Origin: Thalassovita mangrovi
GTDB taxonomy: Bacteria > Pseudomonadota > Alphaproteobacteria > Rhodobacterales > Rhodobacteraceae
Assembly (NCBI RefSeq): GCF_009857745.1
Contig: NZ_WWEN01000003.1
Span: 496,001 to 560,000 of the forward strand
DNA: 64,000 bases
Reading direction: 5' to 3'
The notes under the pieces are model-generated. The model did no database searches. It was given only the letters and a program-made list of their open reading frames with translations, and was not told the DNA's origin. This document shows positions 52,858 through 61,300 of this stretch, one piece after another; the first letter of the stretch is position 1, and every line of letters starts with the position of its first letter. The translations under genes and the position numbers were made by a program.

Positions 52858-54951
52858 GTGACCCATTCCCCGATCCGAGTAGGCATCATCGGTGCCGGTT
52901 ATATCGCCAGCTGGCACGCCGACGCCTTGCGCGCGGTGAAGGATGCCGAGCTGGCTTGTATCTGTGACGTCTCGAAGGATGCGGCGCAGGGATTGGGTGA
53001 TGCCTACGGCGTGCCGGCCTTCGGGTCGGTGGAGGAAATGATCGCGGCCAAAACCTGCGACGCGGTGCATATCCTGACGCCGCCGGATTTCCACAAGGAC
53101 ATTGCGCTGCAATGCCTTGAGGCCGGGCTGCATTGCCTTGTCGAGAAACCTGTCGCCACGTCTGCCGCCGACACGGCGGAGATGGTCGCGGCGGCGGAAA
53201 GGAACGGCGTGCGCTTTGCCGCCGGGCATAACTTCCTCGGCCTGCCCGCCTATCGCCGTCTGAAGGCGGCGAAGGAAGCGGGCCGGATCGGCCGGGTGTC
53301 GGCGGTGGAAATCAACTGGTGCTTTCCCCTCGCTCCGCTGCGGTCGGGGCCCTATGGCATCTGGCTGCTGCGCGAGGCGAAGAACCTTTTGCTGGAACTG
53401 GGGCCGCATCCGTTTTCCTTTGCGGTCGACCTGTTCGGACCGCTGGAGATTTGCCATCTGGAATTGGGCCAGCCGATCACCCTGCCGGGCGGGGCGGTGC
53501 GGCATCAGTCGTGGCGGGTGATCGCCCGGGCGGGGGACGTGGACGTGACGATCAACCTGTCGCTGGTCGAAACCCATGACGACCGGTCGGTCACCCTGCG
53601 CGGGTCTTCGGGTGTGGCGCGGATGGATTACGCCGCCGACACGTTGGTGATTTCGCAGGACAACGCCGCCGACCTGGTGCTGAACCCGTTCCTGAAACAG
53701 ATGAACCTGGCCGGGCAGCACCTGCGCGAAGGATTCGTGAATGCCGGGCGGCAGCTGGTGTCGCTGAACCAGAAATCACCCTATGGGCTGAGCTTCCGTG
53801 GCACGGTCGGGGCGGTCTATGCCGCGTTGCGCGAAGGCGCGGCGGAAGACCCCCGTTACAGCGGGGTGTCGGCGCTGCAGGTGATGCAGGCCATCGACGA
53901 CACGCTGGCCCTGATGCCCGCCCCTGTGGAGGCTGTGCCGGCCAAGGGCAAACCCAATCCCACCGTCATGGTGATCGGCGGCACCGGGTTCATCGGACGC
54001 AACCTGACCCGGGCTCTGGTGGCGAAGGGATACGACGTGCGGGTGCTGAGCCGGGGCCGCCACGGCCCCTTCGCCGATATCGCCGATCACGTGGAAACCG
54101 TGTCGGTGTCTTTGAAGGACGACGAAGGGCTGCGCGCGGCGATGCAGGGGATCGACGCGGTGTTCAACCTCGCCAAGTCAATGGACAAGACCTGGGACGC
54201 GGCGCTGGAAAACGATGTGGGTGTCGCCGTCCGGGTGGCCGAGGCGGCGATGGACGTAGGCGTCAAACGGCTGATCTATACCGGCACGATCGCGTCTTAC
54301 GACATGTCCGACCCGGGTGTGACGATCACCGAGTATACCGATTTCGGCGATATGAGCGAACGCAACCTCTATGCCCGGTCAAAGGCGGAATGCGAAACGC
54401 GGCTGATGCGGATGCACGCGGAAAAGGGCCTGCCGGTGGTGATCGCCCGGCCCGGCATCGTGATCGGCGCAGGCGGGCCGCTGCAGCATTGGGGCATCGG
54501 ACGCTGGCACGGCGCGGGCGCGGTGCGGATCTGGGGGAACGGCAAACACATCCTGCCCTTCGTCCTGGCCGATGACGTGTCGGACGCATTGATCTCGATG
54601 ATGGAACAGGATGCGGCGGTGGGCGAAAGCTTCAACCTGATCGGCGATCCGGTCTGGTCGGCGCGCGGCTATTTCGACGCGATCCAGCAAAAGATGGGCG
54701 CGCGGATCAAGGTGCGGCCCGGCAACCTGACCGCGTTCTGGATCGCGGATGCGGTGAAATATGCGCTGAAAACAAAGGTGCTGCGCCGCAAGGGCGTGGT
54801 GCGCCCGTCGCTGAGCGACTGGAAGTCGCGGGCGCATTTTTCGCCTTTCGACAACAGCCACCCCAAGCAGCTGCTGGGCTGGCAGCCCGAAACCGATCCG
54901 GATCGGTTCGCCGAGCGTGGTATCGTTCAAGCCAACCTGTTCGGGCTTTAG
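52858..54951 (+). CDS. Fused Gfo/Idh/MocA dehydrogenase - NAD-dependent epimerase
   Basis: A 697-residue two-domain protein. Residues 1 to about 345 form a Gfo/Idh/MocA dehydrogenase (VGIIGAGYIASWHADAL, CLVEKPVATS, ELGPHPFSFAVDLFG). After a short linker (about 350-365) an extended SDR begins with TVMVIGGTGFIGRNLTRAL, with YTGTIASYDMS, NLYARSKAECETRL and ARPGIVIGAGGPLQ. The start is taken as GTG 52858 with GAGG upstream; GTG 52846 would add four residues. The dehydrogenase and epimerase at 48540-50632 are the same pair as separate genes, which supports consecutive reactions on one sugar. Sequence is continuous across the junction, with no sign of a frameshift. Confidence 0.9.
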   Translation: MTHSPIRVGIIGAGYIASWHADALRAVKDAELACICDVSKDAAQGLGDAYGVPAFGSVEEMIAAKTCDAVHILTPPDFHKDIALQCLEAGLHCLVEKPVATSAADTAEMVAAAERNGVRFAAGHNFLGLPAYRRLKAAKEAGRIGRVSAVEINWCFPLAPLRSGPYGIWLLREAKNLLLELGPHPFSFAVDLFGPLEICHLELGQPITLPGGAVRHQSWRVIARAGDVDVTINLSLVETHDDRSVTLRGSSGVARMDYAADTLVISQDNAADLVLNPFLKQMNLAGQHLREGFVNAGRQLVSLNQKSPYGLSFRGTVGAVYAALREGAAEDPRYSGVSALQVMQAIDDTLALMPAPVEAVPAKGKPNPTVMVIGGTGFIGRNLTRALVAKGYDVRVLSRGRHGPFADIADHVETVSVSLKDDEGLRAAMQGIDAVFNLAKSMDKTWDAALENDVGVAVRVAEAAMDVGVKRLIYTGTIASYDMSDPGVTITEYTDFGDMSERNLYARSKAECETRLMRMHAEKGLPVVIARPGIVIGAGGPLQHWGIGRWHGAGAVRIWGNGKHILPFVLADDVSDALISMMEQDAAVGESFNLIGDPVWSARGYFDAIQQKMGARIKVRPGNLTAFWIADAVKYALKTKVLRRKGVVRPSLSDWKSRAHFSPFDNSHPKQLLGWQPETDPDRFAERGIVQANLFGL

Positions 54952-55062
54952 CCCCGCGATTGGCTTAATTTTGCCAATTTCTTGGGGTTTGGTGGACCCA
55001 AGCAAAAGTGTGATTCATCGAATTACCGATAAGACCCTCCCGTAAAAACGGGGAAAGGCCAG

Positions 55063-56013
55063 ATGGTAGAGCAGTCGAGAAAATTCCGCCGCAAGCAGCG
55101 GCCGCAGCAAGACGAAGCGCGGGGATTCCCGCGCCCGCCGCGCCCGCCGCGCCTGTCCGAGGCCGAGGTCGAGGCCGAGGAAAAAGCGCTGCGCGAAGCG
55201 TTTGCCTGGATCGACCTGGAAGAGGAACCGGATCAGGAGATCGAGGAAGACCTTCTGGACGCGGATTTCGGGCCGCTGGTGTCGGCGCCGGATATCTGGG
55301 CCGACCTGCCGACCATCCCGGTGGATTCGGCGGTGCTGGATCGCAACCTGATCATCGCGGCCCGGCGCAAGGAACCGGCGCATGCGGCCTTTGACGTGCT
55401 GCGGGCGCGGCTGATGCAGGCGCTGGCGGAAAACGGCTGGAAACGGGTCGCGATCACCTCGCCCACGCGCGATTGCGGCAAGACCTTCGTGACGCTGAAC
55501 CTCGCCGTGGCCCTGTCGCGCTATGAAAACTGCCGCACCGTGCTGATGGATCTGGACATGCGCAACCCCAGCGTCGCCAAGACCTTGGGCCAGCAGCATG
55601 TCGGCAGCATCGGCGATTACCTGCGCGGGCTGTCGCCGCTGCGGGACCATTTCTTCAAATTTGGCGAAAACAACCTGAATATCGGGTCGAACCTGGCCAT
55701 CGCGCTGAACGACCGGGTGGAACAGTATTCGTCGGAATTGCTGCAGGAACCCACCACGGCCGATAGCATCGCGTTGATGGAGGAAACCCTGAAACCCAAT
55801 GTCGTGCTTCTCGATCTGCCGCCCGCTTTGGCGCATGACGACGTGATCGCGTTCCGCGACAATTTCGATGGGGTTCTGGTGGTGATCGACGGCACCAAGA
55901 CTCAGGCGTCGCAGGTGCGCGAAGTGATGTGGCAGTTGGGCGAGGATTGCCCGCTTCTGGGCGTGGTCCTGAACAAGGCCGAAGACGCCACCGGCGAAGA
56001 ATACGGATACTGA
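55063..56013 (+). CDS. BY-kinase-like exopolysaccharide ATPase (CpsD/CapB type)
   Basis: A 316-residue P-loop protein of the Wzc/CpsD kinase family. The Walker A segment is ITSPTRDCGKTFVTLNLA (about residues 128-145), Walker A' is VLMDLDMRNPS, and Walker B is VVLLDLPPA. The usual PGEGKS/T is replaced by RDCGKT. Only two Tyr remain at the extreme C-terminus (EEYGY), where BY-kinases normally have a Tyr cluster. The N-terminal 75 residues are highly charged and probably disordered. It would regulate chain length with the co-polymerase encoded convergently six bases away; the kinase activity is uncertain. Confidence 0.85.
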   Translation: MVEQSRKFRRKQRPQQDEARGFPRPPRPPRLSEAEVEAEEKALREAFAWIDLEEEPDQEIEEDLLDADFGPLVSAPDIWADLPTIPVDSAVLDRNLIIAARRKEPAHAAFDVLRARLMQALAENGWKRVAITSPTRDCGKTFVTLNLAVALSRYENCRTVLMDLDMRNPSVAKTLGQQHVGSIGDYLRGLSPLRDHFFKFGENNLNIGSNLAIALNDRVEQYSSELLQEPTTADSIALMEETLKPNVVLLDLPPALAHDDVIAFRDNFDGVLVVIDGTKTQASQVREVMWQLGEDCPLLGVVLNKAEDATGEEYGY

Positions 56014-56019
56014 TCCCGA

Positions 56020-57237
56020 TCAGGCCGCGCGCAGGCCCAGTTTCTCGCGCCAACCGTTTCGCGGTTTGCGCAGCACCGGCAGGATAACCACCGGGCGCAG
56101 CCCCAGTTCCTGTTCGACCCGTTCGCTGGTGCGCATGACCGGGCTGAACCATTCGAACACGAATCCCAGCCCAAGCCCCGCCAGCAGCGATGCGATGGTG
56201 CCGGCCAGGACCAGCTTTTTCTTGCCCGAAGACACCGGGTATTCCGGCACCAACGCGGTTTCCAGCACCTCGAACCGTTCGAACTGGTTCTGGCTTTCCA
56301 GCTGTTGCGCCATGGCCGCTTCGGTGCGGCGCGTTGTGATGGCGCCGTATTGTTCCTGCAACTGGTCCAGCCCGCGTTGCATCACGTTGTAAAGCCGTTC
56401 GACCTCGGGGGCGGCGGCCAGCGCCTTGTCGACCTCGGCGATGCGGGTTTCCACCAAGGACAACTGCTGGGCCAGGAATTCGGACTGATGCTTGCGTTCA
56501 TCGGCCCGCAGCCGGGTGCTGTTGGTTTCGATTTCGACGACACGGGTTTCGATTTCCAGCTGCGATTCCTGCAGCCGGGCCAGTTGATCGTATTGCGCTT
56601 CGATATTGTCGGGCAGCGAGGCCGCGTTGCGTTCCTTGAACCGGGCGAATTCCAGCGCCAGCGCTTCGATTTCGGCGCTCAGCCGGGCCTCTTCCGCCTC
56701 GAGAAAGGCCAGGGTCTGGGAGGCGCGGATTTCGCTGCGCTGCTTGCCTTCGGCCAGGACCTGAGCGAGCAGTTCATTGGCGATATCGGCGGCTTTGCGG
56801 GCATCGTTCAGCCGGACGGTGATCGACAGGCCCGAGGGCTGCACATTCGGTCGCCAGGCCTGCGCCGGATCGATCAGTTCGGTGATCTGAATGGCGTCCC
56901 GCAGCAGTCCGACCCGGATCGAATCCGACGGTGCGTCGCCACCGTTATACAGGTCGAATTTTTCGATCATCGCCAGGATGCTGTCGCGCGACATCAGTTT
57001 CTGCTCGATCAGCTTCAACCGGTTGCCGCTGGTCGTGGTGACGGTCCCGCCGCTGGCCAGGTTGGTGGTGATCTTGGGCGTTTCGATCTGGATGACCGCG
57101 GTCGCCTCGTAAACGTCGGGCCGTTGAATCGCGAACAGAAGCGACAGAAGGGTCCCGCAAATGAACACTACGGAAATCAGAAGCGCGCGCCGTTTCAGCG
57201 CCCGTTTCAGACCGGAGAGAGAGAGAAGGCTATTCAT
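56020..57237 (-). CDS. Wzz/chain-length determinant-type polysaccharide co-polymerase
   Basis: A 405-residue PCP protein. An N-terminal membrane helix (about residues 15-36) is followed by a Wzz domain (VYEATAVIQIETPKITTN, LKLIEQKLMSRDSILAMIEK), a long periplasmic coiled coil rich in Glu/Ala/Gln/Arg (about 180-320), and a second helix LVLAGTIASLLAGLGLGFVF near 350-370. The short cytoplasmic tail has no kinase domain; that function is a separate convergent gene. The start is taken as ATG 57237. ATG 57249 and a much longer version from 57393 are possible in frame but less family-like, and no strong ribosome binding site decides the matter. Confidence 0.88.
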   Translation of the reverse strand: MNSLLSLSGLKRALKRRALLISVVFICGTLLSLLFAIQRPDVYEATAVIQIETPKITTNLASGGTVTTTSGNRLKLIEQKLMSRDSILAMIEKFDLYNGGDAPSDSIRVGLLRDAIQITELIDPAQAWRPNVQPSGLSITVRLNDARKAADIANELLAQVLAEGKQRSEIRASQTLAFLEAEEARLSAEIEALALEFARFKERNAASLPDNIEAQYDQLARLQESQLEIETRVVEIETNSTRLRADERKHQSEFLAQQLSLVETRIAEVDKALAAAPEVERLYNVMQRGLDQLQEQYGAITTRRTEAAMAQQLESQNQFERFEVLETALVPEYPVSSGKKKLVLAGTIASLLAGLGLGFVFEWFSPVMRTSERVEQELGLRPVVILPVLRKPRNGWREKLGLRAA

Positions 57238-57638
57238 TGCGGAAACCATAAAGCAGCGAGAGAGAAAACGAACGATTGGAGTCGGAAAAGTGCCTTGATT
57301 GCGCCACAAATTACCATTTTCGCCATATTTTTTCCAATTTTTACGCCACATTTCGCGGAAACAAACTATTTCGAAATCCGGGTTTTCCGCCACATTTCCG
57401 CCTTATTTTCAGGGGGTTGGTGCGGTTTTCGCGGGCTATTTCCGGTGGTTGCGGCGATTTAGGCCTCAATCTCGCCCTGTCGGGCAGGATTGTTGGCAAT
57501 ACGAGCACAAAGGGGCGGGGACGGTTTCGGCCGGGGTCGGCGGGAATCGCAGGGGGAGCCGCCAAATAAGGCAGGGTTGGCGAGGGATGCGAATCACGCG
57601 GGGTCGGGGAATTGGGCCGAATTGTGGCGCCGGCCCGG
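57238..57638. promoter_or_regulatory. AT-rich regulatory region with CGCCAYAWWT repeats
   Basis: This 400-base gap lies between the co-polymerase start and the PPTase stop. It carries five related decamers on the plus strand: CGCCACAAATT (57302), CGCCATATTTT (57321), CGCCACATTT (57344), CGCCACATTT (57387) and CGCCTTATTTT (57398). Start-to-start distances of 19, 23, 43 and 11 bases are near whole helical turns. They may be binding sites for a regulator of the co-polymerase gene. A weak stem GGGCCG/CGGCCC (57614-57636) ends the PPTase operon. No convincing gene is present. Confidence 0.45.
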
Positions 57639-58307
57639 TCAGGTCTGCGGCAGCGTCGCTCCGGCGATGAAATGCCCGTCCGCTTCGAAGAAACCGCCCG
57701 CTATCGCCATGCCTTGCCGGAACGGCGGCACGTCGCGGCGGAACACGGCGCGGAAGCGGGTATCATCCAGCTCCACCGCCAAGGTCTGGAAATCGAAGAT
57801 CGTCTGGCTGACCGGATATTGCGCCTTATAAGCCGCTTCCTTGATGCAGAAGATCAGCTTGGCGCGGCGCCCGCGCAGGGCCTGCGGCAGGGGGGCGATC
57901 GCGGTCCTGTCCTCGGGCGCCAGCACGATGTCCCACAGCTCGTCTGAGAGCGGCGAGGCCTCTTCGGCATCCAGCCCGAGCCCCCGCCAGCTCGCAGTAT
58001 CGGACACCACGGCAAGGCACAGCTCATCCGTGTGGGTGATCGACCCGATCCTGCCATCGGGCCAGATCGGGCTGCGATCCGCCGCTGCCGGAATAACGGG
58101 TTCCGCCAGCCCCAGCTCCGCAAAGGCGGCGCGCGCCGCGGCCCGCCCGGCGGCGAATTCGCGGATGCGTTCGGGCACCGCGTTGGCCACCGCCGCGCGT
58201 TCTTCGGGGAAAAGCGGATGATCGGGCGAGGCGGGATCGGTCATGCCGATGCCGATCCCGCCGCCGAAGATTTGCCGCAGCCCGTTGCGCAGGGCATCGC
58301 GGTTCAT
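57639..58307 (-). CDS. 4'-Phosphopantetheinyl transferase (EntD/Sfp-like)
   Basis: A 222-residue PPTase that attaches the phosphopantetheine arm of CoA to carrier domains. The metal site is GLGLDAEEASPL (D and E) and the catalytic segment is FCIKEAAYKAQYP, the (F/W)-(C/S)-x-K-E-(A/S)-x-x-K signature. GSITHTDELCLAVV is the conserved N-terminal Ser-His-type motif. The ATG overlaps the stop of the NRPS-like gene upstream (ATGA), so it is coupled to its probable substrate, the carrier Ser1450. Confidence 0.95.
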   Translation of the reverse strand: MNRDALRNGLRQIFGGGIGIGMTDPASPDHPLFPEERAAVANAVPERIREFAAGRAAARAAFAELGLAEPVIPAAADRSPIWPDGRIGSITHTDELCLAVVSDTASWRGLGLDAEEASPLSDELWDIVLAPEDRTAIAPLPQALRGRRAKLIFCIKEAAYKAQYPVSQTIFDFQTLAVELDDTRFRAVFRRDVPPFRQGMAIAGGFFEADGHFIAGATLPQT

Positions 58308-61300
58308 TTCGGATTGCGCGCCATCCGCCGGGCGCGCATTTCCTTGCGGCGCGACATCGCGTCGGAACGCGCCGCCGTATCCTGCGCCGCCGCCGGTTCC
58401 ACTTTGACCTGGCCAAGCGATTCCGACACCCGTTCGGACAATGCCGACAGCACCGGGAAGCGGAAGATATCGGTGATCCCGAGCTTTGCCGCGCCGAGCT
58501 TTTCACGGATTTCCCGATGCGCCTGCACCGCCAGCAGCGAATGACCACCGAGGTCGAAGAAATTGTCGCGCGACCCGATGGCCTGCACCCCCAGGATGCG
58601 CGACCAGATCGCGGCGATATCCTGTTCCACCGAATTGGTGGGCGCGACGAAACCGGCGATCGGGGCGCTGGCCTGGCGTTCCACGGGCGCGGGCAGCGCC
58701 TTGCGGTCCACCTTCTTGTTCGGGGTCAGCGGGAAGGCGTCCAGCGTCACGAATTGCGCCGGGACCATGAATTCGGGCAACAGATCCGACAGGTGCTTGC
58801 GCAGCGCGGTTTCATCCACGGGACCGTTCGCGGTCATGTAACCCACCAAGCGGGTCGCGCCCGGCGTGTCTTCGCGCGGGATCACCACGGCATGGGTGAC
58901 GTTGGGCTGTTCGGCCATCGCCGCCTCGATCTCGCCCAGCTCGATCCGGTAGCCGCGCAGTTTGACCTGATGGTCGGCCCGGCCCATGAAATCAAGCTTG
59001 CCATCGGCGCGCCAGCGCGCCAGGTCGCCGGTCCGGTACATCCGCGCCCCGCCGGGGGCGGCGTGGTCCGGCGTCACGAAAGGATCGGCGAGGAAGCGTT
59101 CGGCGGTCAGATCGGCCCGTTGCCAATACCCGCGCGTCACCCCGTCACCGCCGATATAAAGCTCGCCCGGGACGCCCACCGGAACCGGCTGCAGATCGTC
59201 GTCCAAAACATAGACCTGCGTATTGGCGATGGGCGCGCCGATATTGACCACGCTTTCACCCGCGGCGGCGGTTTCGGTGGTTGACCAGATGGTGGTTTCG
59301 GTGGGTCCGTACATGTTTTCGATGCCCGCGCGGGTGATGTCGGCGAATTCGCCGACCAGAGCGCCGGGCAGGGCTTCGCCCCCGATCATCAGGTGTTCGA
59401 CCCGGCCCAAGGCGGCGCGCGCTTCGTCGTTCATCGAAATCATCCGCGCCATCGAGGGCGTGCATTGCAGATGGGTCACGCCGTGGCGGATGATCTGGGC
59501 CGCGATGGAAAAATCGTCCTCGTCCAGTTCCACCTCGGTATTGGCGCCTTTCAGGACCTCGGCCAGCAGGGTCAGACCGTTCAGCACCGTCTGTTTCTCG
59601 ATGCCGTAATCGATCAGGCAGGCGATTTCGTCGACCCCGATCCGCTTCAGTTGTTCGACCCGGTTCAGGCAGTCGTCGACCGTGCCGAACAGCCCCGAAT
59701 CCTCGAAATAGCGCAGGAAGGCGAATTCCAGGATCGCGTCCAGTTCCTCGGCATCCAGCGTGCCGAGGTCCAGCTCGAACGGGTTGGTCACCCCTTCGGG
59801 CCGCTTGAAGGCGGGGAAGGCCCAGGCGAATTGCTTGATCAGACCGGCGGCGGAATTGAGGTAATCCTTCATCGGCCCGCGGGCGATTTCGCGGGCCCGT
59901 TCGCGGTCCTCGGCCACATAGGTGTGCAGCATCAGCGTGACGGTGAAATCCTTGGGATCATGCCCCGCCTCGCGCAAAGCCGCGTGGTAGAGTTTGATCT
60001 TGTCGCCGACCTCGGCGATGCTCTGGCCCAGAAGGTGGGTCAGCACGTTGGCGCCGATCCGGCCCGCTTCCTTCCAGGTTTCGGGATTGCCGGCGGTGGT
60101 CACCCAGATGTTCAGCTTTTTCGATACCGGGCGCGGCTGGGTCACCAGGCCGTGCATTTCACCGTTGGCCATCGGGAATTCGACCTCTTCCCCGGCCCAG
60201 AGCTTGCGCAATGTCTCGATGGTTTCCAGCATCGCGGGCTTGTTGTTGGGCGGGGTGTTTTCCGGGCGCAGCACGAAATCGTGCGGCTGCCAGCCCGAGG
60301 CGATGCCGATCCCGGTGCGCCCGTTGGTCAGGTTGTCGATCACCGCCCATTCCTCGGCGATCCGGGCGGGGTGGTGCAAGGGCGCGACGCAGCTGCCCGC
60401 GCGCACGGCAAGGTTTTTGGTCAGCGCTGCAACGGCGGCGCCGGTGACCGACGGGTTCGGGTAGGGGCCGCCGAAGGCGTGGAAATGGCGTTCCGGGGTC
60501 CAGACCGCGCAGAACCCGTTGGCATCGGCGATCTTCGCGCCCTCGAACAGCAATTCGTACTTGTCGCGGCCGACGCCATCGTCATTGCCCCAGTAAAACA
60601 GGCTGAAATCCATCCCCTTGCCGGTCATCGGCATCCGGCCTTTCGACACCAGCGCGCGGTTTTCGTCGCTGGACAGAACCAGCTTGAAGCCGCGGGCGAG
60701 GGTGTAGAACAGTTCCAGTACCGAGATGTCGAAGCTCAGGCTGGTCACGGCCAGCCAGACGCCGCCCTGCGCATGGTCGATCCGGTCGTCCATCCCGGTG
60801 AAGAAATTCGACACGTTGCGGTGTTCGACCATCACCCCCTTGGGCCGCCCGGTCGATCCGGAGGTATATATCATATAGGCCATGTCCTGGCCCTTCACGC
60901 CGCTGTCGATATTGTCGGTGGACGCCGACAGGATGCGCGGATCGGTATCCAGCGCCAGCACCTGTGCCGCGTGTTCGGGCAACTCGGCCGCCATCGCCTG
61001 ACCCGTCACGATCACCGGGCAGGCGCTGTCTTCGATATAAAGCGCGATACGGTCGGCGGGATAGGCGGGGTCGAGCGGCACATAAGCGCCGCCCGCCTTC
61101 AGGATGCCAAGCGCCCCGATCAGCAGGAACGGGCTGCGATGGGTGTAAAGCCCCACCAGCGTGCCGGGTTTCACCCCCATCTGGGCCAGCACATGCGCCA
61201 CCTGGTTGGCGCGCGCGTTCAGTTCGGCATAGGTCAGGCTTTCGCCATCGACGACCAGAGCTTCGGCTTCGGGCGTTTTGGCGACCTGGCGTTCGAACAT

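Noticed and set aside
57276-57670. Plus-strand frames of 97 and 123 codons before the PPTase stop
   Set aside because: Overlapping frames over an AT-rich repeat region; Arg/Gly-rich products without features.
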